A stretch of 64,000 bases of DNA, taken from assembly GCF_905120475.1 (NCBI RefSeq), contig NZ_CAJHOE010000001.1:682001-746000 (forward strand), in the 5' to 3' direction. This stretch comes from Campylobacter suis (lineage in GTDB: Bacteria > Campylobacterota > Campylobacteria > Campylobacterales > Campylobacteraceae). Position numbers and translations under genes: made by a program. Below, piece after piece: positions 21,231 to 30,410 of this stretch. Position 1 is the stretch's first letter. Every line of letters starts with the position of its first letter. Under the pieces are notes generated by a model. It was not told the DNA's origin and did no database searches. It saw nothing but the letters and a program-made list of their open reading frames with translations.

Positions 21231-21260
21231 CTTGACATTAATAGACTAAAGTTGTATAAT
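21231..21260 (+). promoter_or_regulatory. clpB sigma-70 promoter with HAIR-like HspR operator
   Basis: TTGACA (21232-21237), 17-base spacer and TATAAT (21255-21260) form a perfect consensus promoter, 32 bases before the clpB start. Over the -35 and spacer lies CTTGACA-N7-ACTAAAG (21231-21251), matching 11 of 14 positions of the HspR element HAIR (CTTGAGT-N7-ACTCAAG). Repressor binding here would block polymerase, fitting HspR repression of clpB. Confidence 0.7.
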
Positions 21261-21291
21261 ATCATCATTATAAAAACATAAAGGATAAAAA

Positions 21292-23865
21292 ATGTCAAAT
21301 ATACTTCAAAAGCTTACAGCTCAGATGACACAAAGTCTTGAAAATGCGGCTAGTTTAGCGCTTCATGCTAAAAATCAAGAGATAGCTCCTCTTCATATTT
21401 TATGGGGTTTGGTAACAGACAGCAGCTCTATACTTAATCAAGTTTTTAATAAAAATAATATCACTAAGGAAGCCTTAGTGCTAGAAATTCAATCAAATAT
21501 TAAAAATCTGCCAACTAGCTCAAATGTCACAAAAGAGAGCTTAAAAATTTCTAAAGATACTATGTTTTCACTTGAAAATGCACAAGCTTTGATGACTAGT
21601 CTTGGAGACAGCTTCATAGCTGTTGATACTTGGCTAATCGCAAATTTAAATACCGAGCCCATAAAAACAATTCTTTCAAAATTCACAGACATCTTAGAGA
21701 TCAAAAAAACACTTGAAGCAATGCGTGCAGGACGAAAGATAGATAGTGCTACAAGCGATGAGATACTTGATAGCCTTGCAAAATTTGGTATCGACTTAAC
21801 AGACAAAGCTATGTCTGGTGAGCTTGATCCAGTTATTGGCAGAGATGAAGAGATAACTAGAATGATGCAAATTCTAATAAGAAAAAGCAAAAACAACCCC
21901 ATCTTACTTGGCGAACCAGGAGTGGGCAAAACAGCGATAGTTGAAGGCTTAGCACAAAAGATAATAGCAAAAGATGTGCCCACAAGCCTTGCAAATAAAC
22001 GCGTTATAGCCCTTGATATGAGCGCGCTCATCGCTGGAGCAAAGTATCGGGGTGAGTTTGAAGACCGATTAAAAGCAGTCATAGATGAAGTTAAAAAAGC
22101 TGAGAATATCATACTTTTTATAGACGAAATTCACACTATCGTTGGAGCTGGAGCTAGCGAAGGAAGCATGGATGCGGCAAATATCCTAAAGCCTGCCTTA
22201 GCAAGAGGTGAACTACATGCAGTAGGCGCTACTACACTTAAAGAGTATCGAAAATATTTTGAAAAAGATGCTGCTTTACAGCGCCGTTTTCAGCCAATTG
22301 ATGTGCGAGAGCCAAGCGTAAATGAAGCTTTGCAAATTTTACGCGGGATAAAACAGAGACTTGAAGTACATCATAGTGTAACAATAACAGATAGTGCATT
22401 AGTGGCTGCGGCAAAACTATCAGACCGCTATATATCTAATCGCTTTTTGCCAGATAAAGCTATAGACCTTATAGATGAGGCTGCGGCTGAACTTAAAATG
22501 CAGATAGAAAGTGAGCCATTTGAGCTTGCAAAAATAAAGCGCGAAATTTCAACTCTTGAGGTTGAAAAAGCGGCTTTAAAGATGGAAGAGAGTGATAAAA
22601 ACGATCAAAGGCTAGAGCAAATCGAGCAAGAAATAGCAAATTTAAATGAGGAAAAACAAAAGCTTGATGTAAAATTTGAAAACGAAAAAGCTGTCTTTGA
22701 TGGTATCTCAAATGCCACAAAACAGGTTGATTCACTAAAAAATGAAGCTGAGATAGCTCGCAGAAATGGGGACTTTCAAAGAGCTGCTGAGATTGAGTAT
22801 GGTAAAATTTTAGAAGTTATAAATTCTCAAAACGAACTTAGCCAAAAGTGGGAAGAGATGAAGAAAAATGGCGTCTTGCTTAAAAACCAGGTCGATGAAG
22901 AGCTTGTGGCTGAAATTTTAAGTAAATGGACTGGCATTTCAGTAAGTAAAATGCTAGCTAGCGAAAAGGAGAAGTACCTAAATATCGAACAACACCTACA
23001 AAAAAGCGTAGTCGGTCAGGACGCTGCTTTGCATGCTCTAGCAAGAGCGATAAAACGCAACAAAGCGGGGCTAAATGATGGCGCAAGACCAATAGGTTCA
23101 TTTTTATTTTTAGGACCAACTGGTGTTGGCAAAACGCAATCAGCAAAAGCTTTGGCAAAATTTTTATTTGACGATGAGCGCGCTCTTATACGCTTTGACA
23201 TGAGCGAGTATATGGAAAAGCACAGCGTCTCACGCTTACTTGGTGCGCCTCCAGGATATGTTGGGTATGATGAAGGAGGGCAGCTAACTGAGGCTGTGCG
23301 TCGCCGACCTTATAGCGTGATCTTGTTTGATGAGATAGAAAAGGCTCATAAAGATGTTTTTAATATCTTGCTTGGAATTTTAGATGATGGTAGGGCTACT
23401 GATAACAAAGGAGTTACAGTTGATTTTAAAAATACAATAATCATCTTAACATCAAATATAGCTTCAAATTTTATCATGGATTTAGAGGGCGTAGAGCGTG
23501 AAAATGCTGTTAAAAACGAACTTAAAAACTACTTTAAGCCGGAGTTTTTAAACCGCCTTGATGATACGATTGTCTTTAATCCACTTAACGAAAACGGGCT
23601 AATACAAATCGTACAGATAATGTTTAAGGAGCTAGAAAATCGCCTCATGGAGCGCAACATAAAAGCAAGCCTAAGCCAAAATGCTGCCAAATTCATAGCG
23701 GGTGCTGGATTTGATGCCGTATATGGCGCTAGACCTTTAAGAAGGGCGCTTTATGAGCTAGTAGAAGATAAGCTGGCTGAAATGATACTTCGTGACGAAC
23801 TTGAAGGTAAAGATGAAATTTTAGTTGACGCAAACGAGAGCGAGGTAACCATCGTTGCTAAATAG
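21292..23865 (+). CDS. clpB: ATP-dependent disaggregase ClpB
   Basis: Hsp100 ring ATPase that pulls apart protein aggregates with DnaK. The 857 residues show the N domain (1-145), first AAA+ module with GEPGVGKT (about 203-210), the coiled-coil middle domain (about 400-520) that separates ClpB from ClpA, the second AAA+ module with GPTGVGKT, and the GYVGYDEGG pore loop. The start ATG follows AAAGGATAAA. A consensus promoter with an HspR-like operator precedes it. Confidence 0.97.
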   Translation: MSNILQKLTAQMTQSLENAASLALHAKNQEIAPLHILWGLVTDSSSILNQVFNKNNITKEALVLEIQSNIKNLPTSSNVTKESLKISKDTMFSLENAQALMTSLGDSFIAVDTWLIANLNTEPIKTILSKFTDILEIKKTLEAMRAGRKIDSATSDEILDSLAKFGIDLTDKAMSGELDPVIGRDEEITRMMQILIRKSKNNPILLGEPGVGKTAIVEGLAQKIIAKDVPTSLANKRVIALDMSALIAGAKYRGEFEDRLKAVIDEVKKAENIILFIDEIHTIVGAGASEGSMDAANILKPALARGELHAVGATTLKEYRKYFEKDAALQRRFQPIDVREPSVNEALQILRGIKQRLEVHHSVTITDSALVAAAKLSDRYISNRFLPDKAIDLIDEAAAELKMQIESEPFELAKIKREISTLEVEKAALKMEESDKNDQRLEQIEQEIANLNEEKQKLDVKFENEKAVFDGISNATKQVDSLKNEAEIARRNGDFQRAAEIEYGKILEVINSQNELSQKWEEMKKNGVLLKNQVDEELVAEILSKWTGISVSKMLASEKEKYLNIEQHLQKSVVGQDAALHALARAIKRNKAGLNDGARPIGSFLFLGPTGVGKTQSAKALAKFLFDDERALIRFDMSEYMEKHSVSRLLGAPPGYVGYDEGGQLTEAVRRRPYSVILFDEIEKAHKDVFNILLGILDDGRATDNKGVTVDFKNTIIILTSNIASNFIMDLEGVERENAVKNELKNYFKPEFLNRLDDTIVFNPLNENGLIQIVQIMFKELENRLMERNIKASLSQNAAKFIAGAGFDAVYGARPLRRALYELVEDKLAEMILRDELEGKDEILVDANESEVTIVAK

Positions 23866-23867
23866 TT

Positions 23868-23892
23868 TTTAGGCTACATAGTGTAGCCTAAA
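23868..23892 (+). terminator. Hairpin after clpB
   Basis: Perfect 11-base-pair stem TTTAGGCTACA / TGTAGCCTAAA with a three-base loop, starting two bases after the clpB stop. No T run follows, but the tight placement suggests termination or 3'-end protection. Confidence 0.55.
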
Positions 23893-23963
23893 TGCATTGA
23901 ATTTAAAAATAAAATTTTGTTTTAGTTTTTTATTTACTTTATTAATCTTTTTTTTAGTTAAGA

Positions 23964-23969
23964 TATAGT
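23964..23969 (+). promoter_or_regulatory. Candidate -10 element of nikR
   Basis: TATAGT lies 36 bases before the nikR ATG in a strongly T-rich stretch; a good AAAGGAG ribosome site follows at 23993-23999. Confidence 0.35.
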
Positions 23970-24005
23970 AAATTTTTAAATGACAAATGACGAAAGGAGT
24001 CTTTT

Positions 24006-24419
24006 ATGGATGATATTATAAGATTTAGCGTATCACTGCCAAAATCGCTCTTGCAAGAACTTGATGCAAAGATCGAACAACAAGGCTATGCGTCGCGCAG
24101 CGAACTTACTCGTGATCTTATACGAGAGAAGATCATTAAAGACAGCTGGGAGACATCAACTAGCGAACTTATCGGCGTTATGAGCATAATTTACCTGCAC
24201 GAACAAAATGAGATAGTAAATAAAGTCCTAAATTTAGAGCATCAAACAAAGGTAAAAATCATGTGTATCACTCATGTGAATATTGATCCACAAAACTGCC
24301 TTGATACATTTGTGCTGCGTGGAAAATCAAAGGACATAAAGCTATTTTGCGATAAAATTTCAGGAACAAAAGGGGTGAAATTTTCAGAGCTTGTAAAAGC
24401 AGCAGTTACTACAGCTTAA
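24006..24419 (+). CDS. nikR: NikR-type nickel-responsive regulator
   Basis: Ribbon-helix-helix repressor with a metal-binding ACT domain. The 137 residues align with H. pylori NikR: RHH part IIRFSVSLPKSLLQELD (4-20) and SRSELTRDLIREK (30-42), then the ACT domain. Of the four high-affinity nickel ligands, His79, His90 and Cys98 are present, but the position of E. coli His89 / H. pylori His101 is Asn92 (THVNID). Nickel affinity or specificity may differ; this is inference. No nickel transporter or urease gene is adjacent. AAAGGAG supports the start. Confidence 0.9.
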   Translation: MDDIIRFSVSLPKSLLQELDAKIEQQGYASRSELTRDLIREKIIKDSWETSTSELIGVMSIIYLHEQNEIVNKVLNLEHQTKVKIMCITHVNIDPQNCLDTFVLRGKSKDIKLFCDKISGTKGVKFSELVKAAVTTA

Positions 24420-24481
24420 AATAAAAATTTAAGCTAAGCTTGGCTAAACTTATGCGATTTTTACTTTAAAAAGGGTGAAAT

Positions 24482-25714
24482 TTGCATTTTTTTCATAAAA
24501 ATTTCTTAGCCAAAGAGCTTATAAAGTGGCAAAATGATGGGTTTATAGATACAAAAACAGCTACAGCGATAGCTACAAAGTACGATATAGACATTGCTAC
24601 AAATGCGAATGAGAGCAACTCCATACTTCGTATCATCGCTTACTTCTTTTTTGGTTGCTCACTTTTAACACTTGTTGGAGCAAACTGGGAAGATATAGCG
24701 CCAGATATTCGGACATTTATACTAATTGCTCTTACAACTGTGTTAAATTTCGCTGGATTTTATAATCTAAAAAACGGCAAAGATGGCTATGGTAGCGCAC
24801 TTTTGGTCCTTGCTAGCCTTACATTTGGCGTTAGTATAGCACTCATTGCGCAAATTTATAATCTTGATAAAAACCTTTCAAATGGCGTTTTACTTTGGGC
24901 AGTTGGCACTTTTATCGTTGCACTAGGCTCACAAAAGTCGCTAGTCATGGGTGTTGGGCTGATTGCTAGTGCGATTTGGATTTTAAGTAGTTTAATGCAA
25001 ACTGGAGTTAGTATAAATTTTTATCTTATCTTTTTGCTTGGTGGAATTTGGCTTGCTTTAAAAGATAGCTCAAGACTGCTGGTTTTTGGTATATTTATAA
25101 GCCTTAGTTGCTATATCTTTGGCAATTATGAAGCTTTTGAAATTTTTATGTATGCATCGATTTTTTCAACCCTTTCCTATACTCTTTTAATGTTTAGTTT
25201 AAGTCATTTTTTAAGCAAATTTGCACAGCACGAAAATGCAAGCTATCTTAGCACTATCGCTGGATATAGCTTCTTTACCTTAATGCTTTTTTATTTTACA
25301 TTTGCTAGCTTTGCTGAAAATATTGAGTTTTATTTAAATTTCAATGAAATTTTTAGCCAGTTAAATAACAACTTTGGCGATATGTTTGTTATATTTTCTC
25401 TAGCTTCACTTGGTGTGGGATTTTATTTTAGGGATAAAATTTTAATAGCTGTAAGCATTTTTGTCGTTTTGTTGCCATTTTTGCTCGCATATATAAATGC
25501 CACGATACTACTTTCAGTTTTTATCGTAGGCGCTGGAATTTTACTTATTAAAAATGACTTTGTATTTAAAGGTGTTGGGCTGATTTTTTATGTAGCTATC
25601 GTCCAGTATATGCGATTAATAGGCGATTACATAGGCACAAGCTTGCTATTTTTAGCCTTTGCCATTAGCATACTAATCATAACAAAGACAAGAAGAAAAC
25701 ATGAAAAAATTTAG
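24482..25714 (+). CDS. DUF2157 multi-pass membrane protein
   Basis: The 410 residues open with a short soluble part (LIKWQNDGFIDTKTATAIA) typical of DUF2157 and continue with about a dozen hydrophobic helices. Function is unknown. TTG is the best start: AAAGGGTGAAA precedes it and the conserved part begins soon after. It overlaps the GDYXXLXY gene by 14 bases; these two families are commonly found together, which implies a joint membrane role. Confidence 0.82.
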   Translation: MHFFHKNFLAKELIKWQNDGFIDTKTATAIATKYDIDIATNANESNSILRIIAYFFFGCSLLTLVGANWEDIAPDIRTFILIALTTVLNFAGFYNLKNGKDGYGSALLVLASLTFGVSIALIAQIYNLDKNLSNGVLLWAVGTFIVALGSQKSLVMGVGLIASAIWILSSLMQTGVSINFYLIFLLGGIWLALKDSSRLLVFGIFISLSCYIFGNYEAFEIFMYASIFSTLSYTLLMFSLSHFLSKFAQHENASYLSTIAGYSFFTLMLFYFTFASFAENIEFYLNFNEIFSQLNNNFGDMFVIFSLASLGVGFYFRDKILIAVSIFVVLLPFLLAYINATILLSVFIVGAGILLIKNDFVFKGVGLIFYVAIVQYMRLIGDYIGTSLLFLAFAISILIITKTRRKHEKI

Positions 25715-26195
25715 TTTTTTAACCTTTTTAGCTCAACCAATCCTGCTTGTTGCGATGTTTTTTTATGCATATATGCCCATATGGCTTGGCGATGATGTTT
25801 TTATAAAAGCGCAAGGATATGACCCGCGTGATTTTTTTCGCGGAAATTATGTTCATTTAAGCTATGATTTTAATCAAATGGATGTAAATGTCAGTGAAAA
25901 TTATAGCAATAAAATATATGAAATTTATGCTATCTTAGAAAAAGATGGAGAGCTTTATAAAACAAGCAAAATAAGCTTAGAAAAACCCAAAGATGGTATA
26001 TATATAAGTGGCAAATACGACTACTTATCAAGTTTTGGAGTGGAAAAATACTTTCAGCCAAAAGATAAAGCACTTGAACTTGAAGAGCAACTAAGAGATA
26101 GTGAGTTTGAAGCTATCGCACATCTTAAAATTTATAAAGGCGACGCGAGACTTATAAATATAGAGCTAGTCAAGATAGAAAAAAGCGATAAGTAA
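25701..26195 (+). CDS. GDYXXLXY-domain membrane-anchored protein
   Basis: The 164 residues have one N-terminal helix (FLAQPILLVAMFFYAYMPIWL) and an exported domain with YDPRDFFRGNYVHLSYDF, the family signature (PRD.frGDYv.L.Y), here with Asn instead of Asp at the G-D-Y position. The role is unknown. It is coupled to the DUF2157 gene and ends two bases from a convergent gene. Confidence 0.82.
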   Translation: MKKFSFLTFLAQPILLVAMFFYAYMPIWLGDDVFIKAQGYDPRDFFRGNYVHLSYDFNQMDVNVSENYSNKIYEIYAILEKDGELYKTSKISLEKPKDGIYISGKYDYLSSFGVEKYFQPKDKALELEEQLRDSEFEAIAHLKIYKGDARLINIELVKIEKSDK

Positions 26196-26197
26196 AT

Positions 26198-27007
26198 TTA
26201 TCTTTTTAAGCTCTTTGTGTAGCAATAATTTAAAGCAGCCACTATGGCGTCATATGTATATGGCTCTCTAAGTATGATGGCATGCTCTTTAAATTTTTCT
26301 TCAAATTCGCTTTGCTTATGACAGACAACAACTATACCGTAGCCTTTTAGTTTTTGAATTTCTAAAAGTTCGTTTAAATCTTGTTCGGTTTTAAAATAAT
26401 CCATACTTACAAAAACAACTGAAGGCATATAGATACTATCTTTTGTATGTTTTTTAAATGTTGCAAAATCACTTTTTGAGCCGATTTTAACGCCTATCAC
26501 TTTAAGTACATTACGCAAAATTTCAAAGCCAACCTTATCCTCGTACGCCGCAATAGCATAATAAGACTTTATAGCATTGCTTTTTAAGCTTATATTTTTA
26601 GATTTTATCTCACGATCAAGTGTAGCGCTGGTGTAAAGGACTATTTGATTATTGTCTGTGATTAAAATTTTTGCCTTTGCGTTAGCTGCAAATTTGTTTG
26701 CTTTTTGCATTGATAATTCGTCTAATTTTACATCTTTATCCGCACTAAAAAAAACAGAAAAAAAGATGGTGTCTGCGTTGTAGTTTGTTAGTTTAAAATT
26801 TATATTAATATTTGCCTCACTAGTGCCCAGCAAGTAAGCCTTAGCTATCCACTCCATAGTCTTTAAGATATTATTTGAATCAATAGCAAAAACTCGTGGA
26901 TAACTAGGATCATATTCAAAGATGATTCTATTTTTGCCATCTAAGGCATCATAGTAGAGTGTCTCAAGTAAAAAATTTAGCCGCTCAACAAAGTCTATTT
27001 GCTTCAT
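26198..27007 (-). CDS. Uncharacterised protein with degenerate kinase-like and receiver-like halves
   Basis: I do not recognise a named family for these 269 residues. The N-terminal half (about 20-110) resembles a GHKL/HATPase fold in layout (VFAIDSNNILKTMEWIAKAYLL in the place of the N box) but lacks the N-box Asn and G boxes. The C-terminal part (about 165-262) resembles a response-regulator receiver: YEDK in place of the acidic pair, VVFVSMDY in place of the phospho-Asp strand, and REPYTYD in place of the KP turn. Phosphotransfer therefore looks lost. The start overlaps the queA stop as ATGA, so it is translated with queA, tatC and tatB. Confidence 0.7.
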   Translation of the reverse strand: MKQIDFVERLNFLLETLYYDALDGKNRIIFEYDPSYPRVFAIDSNNILKTMEWIAKAYLLGTSEANININFKLTNYNADTIFFSVFFSADKDVKLDELSMQKANKFAANAKAKILITDNNQIVLYTSATLDREIKSKNISLKSNAIKSYYAIAAYEDKVGFEILRNVLKVIGVKIGSKSDFATFKKHTKDSIYMPSVVFVSMDYFKTEQDLNELLEIQKLKGYGIVVVCHKQSEFEEKFKEHAIILREPYTYDAIVAALNYCYTKSLKR

Positions 27008-28026
27008 ATTATAAGCATCCCATCACCATAAGAGTAAAAGCGATATCGCTCTTTTACGGCAGTTTCGTAAATTTGCATAGTCTTTTCAAGTCCGATAAAG
27101 CTTGCCACTAACATTATAAGCGTTGAGCGTGGAAGATGAAAATTTGTAAGCAAGAAATTTTGTCGGATAGGGCGATTATTAGGATTTAAAAAAAGCTCAC
27201 AAACGCCACTTTTTTGCGCACCTCTTGCAAAATTTTCCACACATCTAGTCACTGTAGTACCCACGCCAAGCAAAGACATATCTGAGTTTATTAAACTTTT
27301 AGCTTCATCACTTATGCTGTAAAACTCACCGTGCATTGTATGCTTTCTTATGTCATCACACTCAACACCCTTAAAAGTGCCAGCACCAACATGAAGTGTA
27401 ATAAATGCTGTTTTAAATTTCTGCCTTATATCACTCATCATCTCATCGCTAAAGTGAAGACTTGCGGTAGGCGCTGCAACAGCCCCAAATTCTCTAGCAA
27501 ACACACTTTGATACCACTGCTCATCTTGTTTATTATCTGGTCGTTTTATATAAGGTGGTAGTGGAACATGTCCGATACTTTCAAGTTCACCAAAAAGCTC
27601 ACTAGCATTAAGCAAAAAACCTTTCTTATAAAACTTTACAACTCTCAATCCATCATCAAAAAGCTCTAAAATTTTTGCCTCAATGCCATTTTGAAAGCTT
27701 AGCCTAACATCCAAACTAACCTTACCACGGATATAACAGCTAAATTTCCCATCTCCAAGCGGTTGGTTTAGCAAAAGCTCTATCGTTCCGCCACTTTGCT
27801 TTTTACCAAATAATCGTGCCTTAATAACCTTTGTATCATTAAAAATTATCGCTGTATTTTTTGGTATTGCATCTATCAGTTGTGCAAAAGTAAGGTGTGA
27901 AATTTTATCCTTAGCTCGCTCATAAACAAGCAACTTCGCACTCTCCTTTGGTATAACTGGCGTAGCTGCTATAAGCTCTGGTGGCAATTCATAGTTATAG
28001 CTACTAAGCAAATTTGGATCAAGCAT
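27004..28026 (-). CDS. queA: S-adenosylmethionine:tRNA ribosyltransferase-isomerase
   Basis: Transfers the ribosyl part of SAM to preQ1 at tRNA position 34 to make epoxyqueuosine. The 340 residues match QueA: LSSYNYELPPELIA start, LLVYERAKD, NDTKVIKARLFG, the GHVPLPPYIKR block, TASLHFS, HVGAGTF and TNFHLPRSTLIMLVAS. A longer frame exists, but ATG at 28026 gives the family N-terminus and an 8-base overlap with tatC. Cytoplasmic. Confidence 0.95.
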   Translation of the reverse strand: MLDPNLLSSYNYELPPELIAATPVIPKESAKLLVYERAKDKISHLTFAQLIDAIPKNTAIIFNDTKVIKARLFGKKQSGGTIELLLNQPLGDGKFSCYIRGKVSLDVRLSFQNGIEAKILELFDDGLRVVKFYKKGFLLNASELFGELESIGHVPLPPYIKRPDNKQDEQWYQSVFAREFGAVAAPTASLHFSDEMMSDIRQKFKTAFITLHVGAGTFKGVECDDIRKHTMHGEFYSISDEAKSLINSDMSLLGVGTTVTRCVENFARGAQKSGVCELFLNPNNRPIRQNFLLTNFHLPRSTLIMLVASFIGLEKTMQIYETAVKERYRFYSYGDGMLII

Positions 28027-28762
28027 CTGCTTCTTCGTCTTTATCTTCTTGCGTATTTTCAGGATTTGCAACACTTGCTATATATATAGAAAGTCCGTAA
28101 AGTAACATCATAGGAACTGCCATTAAAAACTGGCTTAAAACATCTGGTGGCGTTACAATAGCTGAAAATAAAAATATAATAACCACACCATATCTAAAAA
28201 ATCCTTTTAGTTGAGTGGCATTTACCATACCAAGTTTTGCAAGGAAAAATGTAATAACTGGCATCTCAAACGCTATGCCAAAAGCTATAAGAAGCTTTGT
28301 AAAAAAGCCTACATATTCGCCGATACTAGGAAGCGCTGTAAAAAGCTGACCGCCAAAATTTACCAAAAAGTTAAAACCAAGCGGTATCACTACAAAGTAA
28401 CAAAAACTCGCACCGCAAAGAAACATCAGTGTAGCAGATATAACAAAAGGGATAACATATTTTTTTTCATTTTCATAAAGTCCAGGAGCCACAAAAAGCC
28501 AAAACTGCCAAAATATGATAGGCAAAGCCACTATGAGCCCAGCAAAAAATGCCACCTTCATCGCAGTAAAAAACGGCTCTTGCACAGATGTAAATATAAT
28601 GCTTGAGTTTTCTGGCAAAACAGCCTTTAATGGCTCAGTTATCCACGCTAATATCGGGTTCCAAAAGCTAAAACAAACAACAAATGCAATGATAACGCTT
28701 GCAACGCTTATGCCTAGCCTTTTACGAAGTTCAACTAAATGAGGTTTTAACTCTTCAAACAT
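28019..28762 (-). CDS. tatC: Twin-arginine translocase subunit TatC
   Basis: Core receptor of the Tat pathway that exports folded proteins. The 247 residues have six membrane helices and the family motifs HLVELRKRLG (residues 6-15), FSFW near 31-34, FFTAMKVAFFAGL, FWQFWLFVAPGLY and FGIAFEMPVITFFL. The start shares a base with the tatB stop (TAATG). queA follows, an order shared with C. jejuni. tatA is not in the window. Confidence 0.96.
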   Translation of the reverse strand: MFEELKPHLVELRKRLGISVASVIIAFVVCFSFWNPILAWITEPLKAVLPENSSIIFTSVQEPFFTAMKVAFFAGLIVALPIIFWQFWLFVAPGLYENEKKYVIPFVISATLMFLCGASFCYFVVIPLGFNFLVNFGGQLFTALPSIGEYVGFFTKLLIAFGIAFEMPVITFFLAKLGMVNATQLKGFFRYGVVIIFLFSAIVTPPDVLSQFLMAVPMMLLYGLSIYIASVANPENTQEDKDEEADA

Positions 28763-29211
28763 TATGCCTCTTTTTTCTCTAAATTTTCTCTATTTTGTGC
28801 TGACTTTGGCTCTATATTTTCACTCTTTTGACTAAGTACAGCATCTTTAACTGCTGCGGTTGGATTTTTCACTACATCAACACTTTTTTTAACACTATTT
28901 ACAGCATCATTTATACCGCTTGTCGCGTTACTAACACCTTTTTTTATCTCGTCTAGCTCTTCAAATGTTAGCTTTTTGCGAACGCCTTCAGTGGCTTGTG
29001 TTATGCTATCTTTGTATTTTTTAGCATCCTCTTTAAGCTCTGCTATCTTTACCTCTTGATCAAATGTCGCCTTTGCGTCATTTACACCTTTTTTAAACAT
29101 TTTAAAAAATTTCGCTATCTGTACCATCGCGTCAGGAAGTTTATCTGGACCAAGCACCAAAACGGCGATTACAGCGATGATGAGTATTTCAGGAAGGCTC
29201 ATACCAAACAT
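28762..29211 (-). CDS. tatB: Sec-independent translocase protein TatB
   Basis: Partners TatC in recognising twin-arginine signals. The 149 residues have a short N-terminal helix (MSLPEILIIAVIAVLVLGPDKLPD, with the Glu8 typical of TatB), an amphipathic helix, and a long charged tail ending in Lys/Glu repeats. The GPDKLP hinge fits TatB more than TatA, as do its length and pairing with tatC. Confidence 0.92.
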   Translation of the reverse strand: MFGMSLPEILIIAVIAVLVLGPDKLPDAMVQIAKFFKMFKKGVNDAKATFDQEVKIAELKEDAKKYKDSITQATEGVRKKLTFEELDEIKKGVSNATSGINDAVNSVKKSVDVVKNPTAAVKDAVLSQKSENIEPKSAQNRENLEKKEA

Positions 29212-29259
29212 TTTTGTTCCTAAATTTAAATTAAGCCAGCCATTTTATCGTGATTTGGT

Positions 29260-30312
29260 TTAATTTGTTATAAAAAGCGCAAGCTCATCGGCAAGTAAGA
29301 GATTTTTTGCAAAGTATCTGCTATCTTTATAGCTTAGTTTTTTGGCTTTTACTAAAATTTCAGCCCTATCTTTCTGCGCTTGATTTAAGTCATCCTCACT
29401 CACTCCAAGCACACTCCTAAAACCTAGGAAAATTCGCTCAAATTTCATATCATCTTGTGTTAAATCTTCGTAGTTTTTATTTGATGGATCTTTTATATAC
29501 TCATCTAAATTTGAGGGTGAAAAAAAGCGATGATTTTTAAAAAATCCTATCGCATAAGCCCCTATCGCAAGGTAGTTTTCCCCTTGCCAGTATCCTAAAT
29601 TATGCTTACAAATTCGGCCAAAATTTGAGATCTCATACTGCTTTAAGCCGATTTTTTCTATCTCTTTTATCATGTGTCTTGCAAGAGCAGGGCTATCTTT
29701 TTTATACTCATTTTTTTTATAAAAGGGCGTTTTTAGCTCAAGCGTTAATGAGTAGGCGCTAAGGTGCGTTATATCAAGGTTTTTGATGTGTTCTACTTCG
29801 GCGCTTAAACGCTTTTTTGTATCAAATTTAGTGCCGTAAATTAGATCAACATTTATATTATCAAAGCCTGAAATTTTAGCATTTTTCACAGCTTCATACA
29901 CAGCTCTTGCATCGTGTGTTCTGCCTAGCAGTTTAAGCTTGTCTTCAAAAAAGCTTTGCGCGCCAAAACTCATGCGATTTACGCCAAATTTTCTCATATT
30001 ACTTAGCCATTTAAGTGTGGCTGAGTTTGGATTTGCCTCAGACGTGATCTCGGCGTCTTTTGCTAAAAAAGGCGAAATTTCATCAAAAAGCTTCTCGTAA
30101 AGCTCTGCATTTACAGCACTTGGTGTGCCTCCACCTATAAAAAGCGTAGAAATTTCTGCTTTTTTTATGCTAAGCTTTTGCGCTTGTTGCCTAAAGTCCA
30201 AAATCATAGCTTCAAAGTATTTTTGTGCCTTGATATCTTGCCCTACAACTGAGCCAAAGGCACAGTAAGGACACTTGCTCTCGCAAAATGGCACATGTGC
30301 GTATAGTAACAA
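29260..30312 (-). CDS. hemW: HemW-type radical SAM heme chaperone
   Basis: Radical SAM protein of the coproporphyrinogen oxidase-like family. The 350 residues begin HVPFCESKCPYCAFG; Cys10, Cys14 and Cys17 bind the cluster, and Phe at the fourth position marks the HemW branch (HemN has a fourth Cys). GGGTPS, QSF and YEISNFG with HNLGYW also fit HemW, which carries heme to respiratory enzymes. The N-terminal HemN extension is missing. TTG is the start codon. It lies upstream of tatB on the same strand. Confidence 0.88.
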   Translation of the reverse strand: MLLYAHVPFCESKCPYCAFGSVVGQDIKAQKYFEAMILDFRQQAQKLSIKKAEISTLFIGGGTPSAVNAELYEKLFDEISPFLAKDAEITSEANPNSATLKWLSNMRKFGVNRMSFGAQSFFEDKLKLLGRTHDARAVYEAVKNAKISGFDNINVDLIYGTKFDTKKRLSAEVEHIKNLDITHLSAYSLTLELKTPFYKKNEYKKDSPALARHMIKEIEKIGLKQYEISNFGRICKHNLGYWQGENYLAIGAYAIGFFKNHRFFSPSNLDEYIKDPSNKNYEDLTQDDMKFERIFLGFRSVLGVSEDDLNQAQKDRAEILVKAKKLSYKDSRYFAKNLLLADELALFITN

Positions 30313-30372
30313 TCAAACCCCTTTTATCCTAACTAAAGCCCATATTTTAGCATATCTTTAACCTTTTATGGG

Positions 30373-30378
30373 TATAGT
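30373..30378 (+). promoter_or_regulatory. Probable -10 element of the ilvBN-lpxD run
   Basis: TATAGT, preceded by TGGG, lies 33 bases before the ilvB ATG in the divergent spacer with hemW. No leader peptide or attenuator was seen. Confidence 0.45.
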
Positions 30379-30410
30379 ATATAGCATAAATTTTTAAAAA
30401 AGGCACTTTT

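Noticed and set aside
21489-22112. A 207-codon open frame on the minus strand
   Set aside because: Antisense to the first ATPase module of clpB, with no recognisable domain; a shadow of strong codon bias.
28211-28606. A 131-codon Lys/Tyr/Arg-rich open frame on the plus strand
   Set aside because: Antisense to tatC; the basic composition mirrors the hydrophobic codons of the membrane protein.
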